Shown here piece by piece: positions 22,501 through 22,802 of a DNA stretch of 22,802 nucleotides. The stretch is taken from contig NW_003124893.1 of the NCBI RefSeq assembly GCF_000003605.2, positions 117,709-140,510 of the forward strand, in the 5' to 3' direction. The translations under genes were made by a program, and so were the position numbers. The stretch comes from Saccoglossus kowalevskii (lineage: Eukaryota > Hemichordata > Enteropneusta > Harrimaniidae). Below the pieces are notes generated by a model. The model did no database searches. It worked only from the letters and a program-made list of their open reading frames with translations, and had not been told where the DNA came from. Each line of letters starts with the position of its first letter. The stretch's first letter is position 1.

Positions 22501-22531
22501 CTTCTAACCATAACTGATTCAAGGAGTCTTG
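1396..22531 (-). CDS. BTAF1: BTAF1 (TAF172/Mot1 orthologue), central part, 19 exons
   Basis: BTAF1 is a nuclear Swi2/Snf2-family ATPase. It uses a long HEAT-repeat arm to hold TBP and ATP hydrolysis to remove TBP from DNA, and so redistributes TBP among promoters. Nineteen minus-strand exons join to 980 codons without a stop, with GT/AG introns and consistent phases throughout. Landmarks matching human BTAF1 from memory, in protein order: [135 protein letters not shown] and the P-loop [11 protein letters not shown]. The human protein is about 1,850 residues, so the window holds roughly its middle half. The N-terminal HEAT repeats and most ATPase motifs lie outside. No exon appears to be missing internally. 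The alignment to human is from memory, but so many long blocks match that the assignment is near certain. Confidence 0.97.
1654..1806 (-). CDS. BTAF1: BTAF1 exon R, linker into the ATPase
   Basis: 153 nt, 51 codons, phase 0 at both ends. It reads [20 protein letters not shown] to [33 protein letters not shown] matches human RHFLEQLLDGKKLENYKIPV. The closing ELRKYQQ is the Q-motif-like lead into the Swi2/Snf2 core. The donor CAG|GTCTGT departs from consensus at +3 and +4, but the frame across it is exact. Confidence 0.96.
2101..2249 (-). CDS. BTAF1: BTAF1 exon Q
   Basis: 149 nt: 2 nt completing asparagine, then 49 codons. It reads [20 protein letters not shown] to [28 protein letters not shown] is identical to human over 16 residues, and the last HEAT repeat before the ATPase ends in RLMPLE. 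The acceptor is TACAG and the donor GAG|GTAAGT. Confidence 0.97.
2250..3307 (-). other. Intron P-Q, no recognisable content
   Basis: 1,058 nt of AT-rich intron between exons P and Q. I see no repeat shared with the rest of the window, no coding similarity in either strand and no structured RNA. The short open frames here have low-complexity translations. Confidence 0.6.
3308..3509 (-). CDS. BTAF1: BTAF1 exon P
   Basis: 202 nt, 67 codons plus 1 nt. It reads [20 protein letters not shown] to [10 protein letters not shown]. The blocks [20 protein letters not shown] and [20 protein letters not shown] follow human LPHLYMCLQYPSTAVRHMAAR and VLPWLGAIDDSVKQEGAIEA. The acceptor is CTTTAG. The donor ACAA|GTATCC is weak, but it gives exactly the junction (T-N-I-I) that aligns with human. 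About 31 nt of its 5' part are duplicated in the preceding intron. Confidence 0.94.
3576..3606 (-). repeat. Partial duplicate of exon P in the preceding intron
   Basis: Thirty-one nt match bases 3475-3505 (the 5' part of exon P) with a single G/A difference, in the same orientation and offset by 101 bp. The similarity stops abruptly on both sides. It is too short to encode a useful exon alone, but on the minus strand it follows GATAG, a possible cryptic acceptor. Confidence 0.8.
3861..4103 (-). other. Unassigned open frame in intron O-P
   Basis: An open frame of about 80 codons, on the gene's own strand inside the 1,212-nt intron between exons O and P. The translation is not low complexity ([19 protein letters not shown], then [18 protein letters not shown] and a stop). 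I do not recognise it and it has no counterpart in BTAF1. It lacks an ATG at its left-most codon. It could be chance, an old gene fragment, or a stop-containing alternative exon. Confidence 0.2.
4206..4495. repeat. Degenerate direct repeat in intron O-P
   Basis: Bases 4206-4275 and 4430-4495 share ATTGGTCC, an AT-rich spacer, then AATCA-TCCCA and ATTGCT in the same order. It looks like an old tandem duplication with a period near 220 bp. The rest of this intron is unremarkable. Confidence 0.35.
4722..4828 (-). CDS. BTAF1: BTAF1 exon O
   Basis: 107 nt: 2 nt completing an aspartate codon, then 35 codons. It reads [20 protein letters not shown] to [27 protein letters not shown] aligns with human AQELVNSLQVFETAAASM. 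The acceptor is TCTTAG and the donor AAG|GTGAGA. It has no ATG of its own and is short, so it is easily missed. Confidence 0.93.
4991..5300. repeat. 23-bp minisatellite in intron N-O
   Basis: About 13 units of roughly 23 bp, alternating forms of GGGATGAACCAATTTGTATT and GGGTAAATTAATATGCAGT, diverged from one another and broken once by a GAAT run near 5150. The array begins within about 30 nt of the exon N donor. Its open frames on both strands are by-products of the repeat. Confidence 0.85.
5328..5586 (-). CDS. BTAF1: BTAF1 exon N
   Basis: 259 nt, 86 codons plus 1 nt. It reads [20 protein letters not shown] to [29 protein letters not shown] and LWEAMT match human QRRGAEFALTTIVKHFGGEM and LWDAMV. 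An acidic segment (DEITEDDDV) precedes this. The acceptor is TTGTAG and the donor TTTG|GTAAGT. A 23-bp minisatellite begins within about 30 nt of the donor. Confidence 0.96.
5587..5911 (-). other. Intron M-N, nothing found
   Basis: 325 nt between exons N and M. No repeat, coding similarity or structured element stands out. The plus-strand open frames from 5772 onward run into the complement of exon M and are shadows of it. Confidence 0.6.
5912..6181 (-). CDS. BTAF1: BTAF1 exon M
   Basis: 270 nt, 90 codons, phase 0 at both ends. It reads [20 protein letters not shown] to [29 protein letters not shown] matches human RTPCPNSKIIKNLCSSLCVD. A low-complexity Ser/Asn/Pro stretch follows ([15 protein letters not shown]), a likely disordered loop as in other BTAF1 proteins. 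The first ATG is internal, not a start. The acceptor is TTTCAG and the donor CAG|GTATAG, which is not a strong match. Confidence 0.96.
6325..7045. repeat. 57-bp minisatellite with 171-bp higher-order structure
   Basis: Thirteen units start at 6329 and then every 57 bp exactly (6386, 6443 ... 7013). All begin with the near-palindrome GTCACTGTGACTCCCT or its variant GTCACTATGAC. The second half of each unit is one of three types: A ends TTAGGACCTTTTG, B ends TGTTCTGAACTTATG, C carries ATCCCAGCAAAAG and ends GGACCTCATC. Units 2 to 10 run A-B-C three times, so the array grew by 171-bp blocks. Units 1 and 11 to 13 are edge variants. It lies in the intron between exons M and L. Confidence 0.95.
7163..7280 (-). 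CDS. BTAF1: BTAF1 exon L
   Basis: 118 nt: 1 nt completing arginine, then 39 codons. It reads [20 protein letters not shown] to [29 protein letters not shown] is nearly identical to human [20 protein letters not shown]. The acceptor is TTACAG, using the first of two closely spaced AGs to keep frame. The donor is CAG|GTAAGA. Confidence 0.96.
7440..7838. mobile_element. Tandem-core element, TAGCTCC family, copy 1
   Basis: The left end carries CAGCCTGTCGGCTG then ATATAGCTCCATTGTTAG. The core has a shortened first unit and about two further units of the 157-bp repeat seen best at 21538-22250 (key blocks GAAGATATCATCAC, AACAAGAAGTCGAAAATATC). The right end, GTGGAACTAAAA, is a decayed form of GCGGAGCTAAA. 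No coding potential. It sits in the intron between exons K and L. Confidence 0.7.
8110..8274 (-). CDS. BTAF1: BTAF1 exon K
   Basis: 165 nt: 1 nt, 54 codons, then 2 nt of a split arginine codon. It reads [20 protein letters not shown] to [10 protein letters not shown]. It aligns loosely with human VLTIDQASDLVTTVFNEATS to TNQEWQVLQL. This is a less conserved helical segment. The acceptor is TTCATAG and the donor TTAG|GTATGT. Confidence 0.88.
8391..8475. mobile_element. MITE fragment, TACYGTAAA/CTTCTATTA family
   Basis: It starts TACTGTAAAATCTCTATT and holds two GGCTTCTATTA / CGCTTCTATTAGAA blocks. These match the intact element at 11812-11934. The right terminal repeat is missing, so this is a truncated copy in the short intron J-K. 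Confidence 0.55.
8650..8678 (+). repeat. Left arm of a 29-nt inverted repeat around exons J and I
   Basis: It matches the complement of 9118-9146 at 28 of 29 positions; the core AGCGCCACCTAGAGTTGAA is identical. It lies 18 nt downstream (gene sense) of the exon J donor. The core resembles a CTCF recognition site on the minus strand (AGGTGGCGCT). Confidence 0.9.
8697..8755 (-). CDS. BTAF1: BTAF1 exon J (small)
   Basis: Only 59 nt: 19 codons plus 2 nt, [19 protein letters not shown] and the first two bases of an asparagine codon. The intron on its 5' side is just 109 nt. The acceptor is TTTCAG and the donor CAAA|GTATGT. The spacing to the next exon (NTFP-N-MFTVEQ) matches human NNNVLTIDQ. An inverted repeat flanks exons J and I together. 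Confidence 0.88.
8865..8975 (-). CDS. BTAF1: BTAF1 exon I
   Basis: 111 nt, 37 codons, phase 0 at both ends. It reads [16 protein letters not shown] to [28 protein letters not shown] aligns with human LYYDEIAVPFTRMQNECK. The acceptor is CCAG|AGT; a second AG two bases on would break the frame. The donor is CAG|GTAAGA. Confidence 0.93.
9118..9146 (-). repeat. Right arm of a 29-nt inverted repeat around exons J and I
   Basis: Complement of 8650-8678 with one mismatch. It lies in the intron 5' of exon I, about 142 nt before its acceptor. The two arms enclose 439 nt with both small exons. Similarity ends at the arm edges. Confidence 0.9.
9412..9810. mobile_element. PIF/Harbinger-like MITE, 399 bp
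   Basis: Terminal inverted repeats begin GGCCAGACTTTT and continue imperfectly for about 38 bp (left TTATCTCTTGTTTCGC; right complement TTATTCCTTGTTTCTC). Both sides are flanked by TAA (9409-9411 and 9811-9813), the 3-bp TWA target duplication known for PIF/Harbinger elements. No transposase is present, and the short open frames inside do not resemble one. Just left, 9372-9400 (CATATTTGTTCTATTA) resembles a terminus of the MITE at 14209-14339. Confidence 0.8.
9814..10363 (-). other. Remainder of intron H-I, nothing clear
   Basis: 550 nt of AT-rich intron. The only item noted is CAAGATGGCTGC at 9975-9986, a YY1-like motif that recurs at 17337 and 18251. No coding similarity. Confidence 0.5.
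10364..10529 (-). CDS. BTAF1: BTAF1 exon H
   Basis: 166 nt: one base completes the lysine split from exon G, then 55 codons follow. It reads [15 protein letters not shown] to [32 protein letters not shown] matches human SLGQLLLFHLNSKSALQRIS. The acceptor is TCCACAG and the donor CAG|GTAATT. Confidence 0.96.
10645..10747. repeat. Short direct repeat in intron G-H
   Basis: Bases 10645-10675 and 10717-10747 share about 27 of 31 positions (ACTATTA-GTGAAATATTTG, then ATGAAT). It is a small old duplication. The rest of the 475-nt intron shows nothing else. Confidence 0.55.
11005..11135 (-). CDS. BTAF1: BTAF1 exon G
   Basis: 131 nt, 43 codons plus 2 nt, entering in phase 0. It reads [20 protein letters not shown] to [11 protein letters not shown], with a lysine codon split by the next intron. 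It falls in the charged linker of BTAF1 and is diverged from human until the [15 protein letters not shown] block (human RDFVVMRARMMAAKL). The acceptor is ATACAG and the donor AAA|GTAAGT. Confidence 0.9.
11371..11698. repeat. 33-bp minisatellite, ten units, very uniform
   Basis: Ten units start every 33 bp from 11371 (TGCGCTGAAGACTAACCATG, then TGAAGTTTAAAAG). Only a handful of single-base differences exist, all in the last four units. Since 33 is divisible by three and the unit lacks stops in several frames, long repetitive frames appear on both strands, for example [11 protein letters not shown] on plus. They are by-products of the repeat, not evidence of a gene. The array lies in the intron between exons F and G. 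Confidence 0.95.
11812..11934. mobile_element. MITE, TACYGTAAA/CTTCTATTA family, intact
   Basis: 123 bp. The left end is TACCGTAAAGTCCCTATTAG; the right end, complemented, is TACTGTAAAATGTAACAGAG. The sub-terminal blocks TTAGAAGC and its mirror GCTTCTATTAGAG follow. A TA duplication at the edges is possible but is part of the repeat itself. It has no coding content. A fragment of the same family lies at 8391-8475. Confidence 0.65.
12120..12406. repeat. Dispersed repeat, second copy, leading into a 34-bp array
   Basis: Same order of blocks as 950-1245: ACACCTTTCAGCAATAT, AATAATTATCATTTTG, ATCAACTCAAATAAATGTG, GTTGCAACAGTAATATCT, ACCTGTCTATAAAGACCAT. Its right end runs straight into the 34-bp array, whose unit reads like the terminus of the same element. 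Confidence 0.6.
12407..12840. repeat. 34-bp minisatellite, about 13 units
   Basis: Units start at 12407 and then every 34 bp (12441, 12475, 12509 ... 12815). The unit is GGTGGTCACTATACACAGGT followed by TTGACTGTACCTT and one variable base. It ends 87 nt short of the exon F donor side. The unit, complemented, reads TACAGTCAAACCTGTGTATA then GTGACCACC, which looks like a transposon terminal repeat. Confidence 0.93.
12928..13077 (-). CDS. BTAF1: BTAF1 exon F
   Basis: 150 nt, 50 codons, phase 0 at both ends. It reads [20 protein letters not shown] to [29 protein letters not shown] and [11 protein letters not shown] correspond to human AAACPWMGAW-CLMMQPS-LPIDLNMLLE. The acceptor is TTGCAG and the donor AAG|GTATGT. 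Confidence 0.96.
13224..13353. mobile_element. MITE, TACTGTAAAATA family, copy 2
   Basis: About 130 bp. The left arm is AACTGTAAAATAGTTTATTT then AGTTGGAATTAATTTTCGCTG. The right arm mirrors it (CAGCAAAAATAGCGATTAAT, CCAAGTGAAAATAAAGTATT). It is the most symmetrical copy of this family here, although the last bases of the right end are lost. Confidence 0.7.
13354..14208 (-). other. Unique part of intron E-F, nothing found
   Basis: About 850 nt of AT-rich intron with no repeat shared elsewhere in the window and no coding similarity. A small local palindrome (AGTCTGTAGCTATAGACT, near 13935) is the only structure noticed. Confidence 0.5.
14209..14339. mobile_element. MITE, TACCRTATTT family
   Basis: 131 bp with inverted ends: TACCGTATTTACTCTATTTG at the left, and the complement TACCATATTTGCTCTATTAG at the right, followed by TGCACAT on both arms. 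A further solo end (ACCATATTTGTTCTATTA) sits at 14359-14376, and a similar one at 9372-9400. No coding content. Confidence 0.7.
14400..14890 (-). other. Unique part of intron E-F, nothing found
   Basis: About 490 nt of AT-rich intron. I found no repeat, motif or coding similarity here. Confidence 0.5.
14893..15242. mobile_element. Tandem-core element, TAGCTCC family, copy 2 (decayed)
   Basis: The right end is an intact ACAGCGGAGCTAAAA at 15228-15242. The core holds about two diverged units (CCAGATATTATCACGAAATG at 14946, GGAGATATCACCATGAAAT at 15075; TTTTCAAGAAGAAGTC). The left end (AACAAGCCGAATATAGC) is a worn form of that in the copy at 21480. It is older than the copy at 21480-22342. Confidence 0.6.
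15315..15422 (-). CDS. BTAF1: BTAF1 exon E
   Basis: 108 nt, 36 codons, phase 0 at both ends. It reads [20 protein letters not shown] to EDILELVEK. It aligns with the human stretch WLIPILSDMLRHIFQ to QEILDLIHK. The acceptor is CATAG and the donor AAA|GTAAGA. It has no ATG near its start and is recognised from similarity and splice sites. Confidence 0.93.
15423..16084 (-). other. Intron D-E, unique part, nothing found
   Basis: About 660 nt of AT-rich intron with no repeat, coding similarity or regulatory motif that I can support. Confidence 0.5.
16085..16168. mobile_element. MITE, TACTGTAAAATA family, copy 3 (partial)
   Basis: Complemented, the right end reads TTACTGTCAAATATTTTAGC then TGGAATAAATTTTTGCTG, matching the left arms of copies 1 and 2. 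The other arm is only partly recognisable (AGTGAAAATAAACTTTAT). It sits directly beside a two-copy duplication. Confidence 0.5.
16171..16402. repeat. Two-copy tandem duplication next to the exon D donor
   Basis: Bases 16171-16281 and 16282-16402 are two copies of a roughly 111-bp segment (TAAAATTTTGTAAAAGTTG to AATAAAGTGGTTAAYGACATT). The second copy has a small internal expansion around GAAACTCATGAAAATGAAAC. It begins about 30 nt inside the intron from the exon D donor. Confidence 0.85.
16433..16672 (-). CDS. BTAF1: BTAF1 exon D
   Basis: 240 nt, 80 codons, phase 0 at both ends. It reads [15 protein letters not shown] to [11 protein letters not shown]. The blocks [18 protein letters not shown] and [20 protein letters not shown] match human BTAF1 closely. 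The acceptor is TTTAAG and the donor CAG|GTAAGC. The exon stays open for two more codons into the intron, so a naive reading frame overruns the donor. Confidence 0.97.
16794..17087. repeat. 45-51-bp minisatellite with splice-like motifs beside exon C
   Basis: Six units start at 16794, 16841, 16886, 16937, 16982 and 17027, with a partial seventh at 17073. The unit includes ACATCCTGGTACTTACATCT then GTACACATGACCCC; unit length varies through its C-run and A-run. On the gene strand five units read TGTACAGATGTAAGTACC and the sixth has a single change after GTAAG. Each therefore holds an acceptor-like CAG and a GTAAG donor core two bases apart. The array's edge is 10 nt from the true exon C donor. 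Confidence 0.93.
17098..17238 (-). CDS. BTAF1: BTAF1 exon C
   Basis: 141 nt, 47 codons, phase 0 at both ends. It reads [15 protein letters not shown] to [11 protein letters not shown] and includes [20 protein letters not shown], a typical HEAT helix pair. The donor is CAG|GTGAGT. A minisatellite whose units carry GTAAGT on this strand begins about 10 nt into the following intron. Confidence 0.95.
17323..17350 (+). repeat. Short shared block with a YY1-like motif
   Basis: TATGGCCAAAA then ACAAGATGGCTGCCA recurs at 18239-18263 with only a small change between the halves. CAAGATGGCTGC is close to the YY1 consensus. It may be the scrap of a dispersed repeat. Confidence 0.4.
17351..18238 (-). other. 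Unique part of intron B-C, nothing found
   Basis: About 890 nt of AT-rich intron. Open frames here are hydrophobic and of low complexity, without recognisable similarity. No repeat other than the flanking blocks. Confidence 0.5.
18425..18535. mobile_element. Hairpin-ended repeat, AGTCCCC family, copy 2
   Basis: The terminal hairpin at 18499-18532 pairs AGCCCCCGTTTCAAA with TTTGAACGGGGACT around CTTAT. To its left are TCTGAAATATGACTCCAGAT and GGACGAACATAGACATAAT, matching by position the region left of the hairpin at 563-598. The other terminus was not found, so the start is approximate. Confidence 0.5.
18536..19999 (-). other. Intron B-C, mostly unique AT-rich sequence
   Basis: About 1.46 kb without recognisable genes. 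Near 19150 and 19243 a short block (TCACCCAAATTATT) is repeated. T-runs and A-runs are frequent. I see no coding similarity on either strand. Confidence 0.45.
20000..20090. repeat. Dispersed hairpin repeat, related to 820-880
   Basis: CTCTGATTGGT near 20020 pairs with CCAATCAGACAC near 20060, around GTTAG and GGGTTGGGCAG. The same arrangement (CTCTGATTGGTG, TTAGAATTGGGTAG, CCAATCAGACAC) occurs at 828-870. It lies about 50 nt from the exon B donor. Confidence 0.6.
20137..20313 (-). CDS. BTAF1: BTAF1 exon B
   Basis: 177 nt, 59 codons, phase 0 at both ends. It reads [14 protein letters not shown] to [20 protein letters not shown]. The acceptor is TTCTAG and the donor AAG|GTGAAA. The [13 protein letters not shown] block is one of the most conserved HEAT segments of the BTAF1/Mot1 family. 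It follows directly on exon A in the human protein (FVSDE then VVAPVRE). Confidence 0.97.
20359..21261. mobile_element. Fold-back DNA element, about 0.9 kb
   Basis: Inverted arms of about 90 bp at 20359-20448 and 21171-21261 share GGACAGTCAGTTAGCAA, CTTTGCAAAACACTT, GGTCTTT and CAATCTAGACTTG, ending GGCGCC. Weaker mirror similarity continues inward (GGGAT, CTATT). The middle, about 720 bp, is unique and includes a less AT-rich stretch near 20600-20740. No transposase is visible. Target duplications are not clear. It lies in the intron between exons A and B. Confidence 0.8.
21480..22342. mobile_element. Tandem-core element, TAGCTCC family, copy 3 (best preserved)
   Basis: The left end is CAGCCTATCGGCTG followed by AGATAGCTCCGCTGTTAG. 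The right end is AGCTCCGCTCGACAAAGTCG then ACAGCGGAGCTAAA, a hairpin that also mirrors the left TAGCTCCGCTGT. Between them are a short first unit of 128 bp (21538-21665), units of 157, 157 and 174 bp from 21666, 21823 and 21980, and a partial unit from 22154. A CGACGACGACGACGG run near 22270 follows. No protein is encoded. Flank, ~160-bp tandem core, microsatellite, then hairpin is the plan of bivalve 'pearl' elements and of non-autonomous Helentron-type elements; that class is an inference. Confidence 0.75.
22436..22531 (-). CDS. BTAF1: BTAF1 exon A (5'-most in window)
   Basis: Ninety-six nt, 32 codons, entering and leaving in phase 0. It reads [11 protein letters not shown] to FGDFVSDE. The acceptor is CAG before the first codon and the donor is GAG|GTAAGT. 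The block [20 protein letters not shown] aligns with a HEAT-repeat helix of human BTAF1. Earlier exons would lie to the right, beyond base 22802. Confidence 0.93.
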
Positions 22532-22802
22532 CTGTAAAGAAAATTTAACGGTAATTTTTGATTAATATCGCAAAGAGTTGACCACAGATAATATTGTAGT
22601 GATGTTGAAAGGTTCTATGGGGAAAAGCACAATGCGAGAAATACATGAAATTTTAATGCACAATTTGAACGGCACACATTATATTGAATGCAAAACATTT
22701 TCTATAATTTCATTTCATTTTGGAGTGAAAATTAAAAAACAGTAAGAATGTCATATTGATGAAAAATATTGCAAAAAAATATGTAAAAACAAAATTAGGT
22801 GA
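22532..22802 (-). other. Start of the intron upstream of exon A
   Basis: 271 nt of AT-rich intron reaching the window edge. No coding similarity or repeat recognised. Confidence 0.6.

Overview
This is a stretch of animal nuclear DNA, rich in A and T and crowded with introns and repeats. It holds one recognisable gene, on the minus strand: BTAF1 (TAF172, the animal orthologue of yeast Mot1), the Swi2/Snf2-type ATPase that strips TBP from DNA. Nineteen consecutive coding exons lie between 22531 (5' side) and 1396 (3' side). They join into 2,940 nt (980 codons) with no stop or frameshift. Each junction keeps the frame, each intron has GT and AG ends, and the protein runs collinear with human BTAF1 as I remember it. 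It spans the middle and later HEAT repeats through to the Walker A P-loop ([11 protein letters not shown]). The promoter, first exons, most of the ATPase domain and the 3' end lie outside the window.

The organism is an invertebrate, most likely marine. The protein is close to the vertebrate one, but introns are short to medium (about 0.1 to 2.9 kb). They are filled with minisatellites, MITEs and tandem-core elements of a style known from molluscs and other marine invertebrates. A mollusc or other lophotrochozoan is my best guess; an invertebrate deuterostome is not excluded.

Layout from left to right: 1-1395, an intron with a MITE, a hairpin-ended element and a dispersed repeat. 1396-5586, six exons (S to N in my lettering), with a copied scrap of exon P and a 23-bp minisatellite. 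5587-8974, exons M to I, with a 57-bp array organised as 171-bp triplets and a tandem-core element. 8650-9146, a near-perfect 29-nt inverted repeat around exons J and I. 9412-9810, a MITE of PIF/Harbinger type with TAA duplications. 10364-13077, exons H to F, with 33-bp and 34-bp arrays. 13078-17238, exons E to C, with three MITEs, a second tandem-core element, a two-copy duplication, and a minisatellite whose units carry GTAAGT on the gene strand. 17239-20136, mostly unique AT-rich intron. 20137-22531, exons B and A, around a 0.9-kb fold-back element and the best-preserved tandem-core element.

I found no second host gene, tRNA, rRNA or CRISPR array. The points most worth a second look are the inverted repeat around exons J and I, the splice-site-bearing minisatellite beside exon C, the tandem-core and hairpin-ended element families, and the array apparently grown from a transposon terminus.
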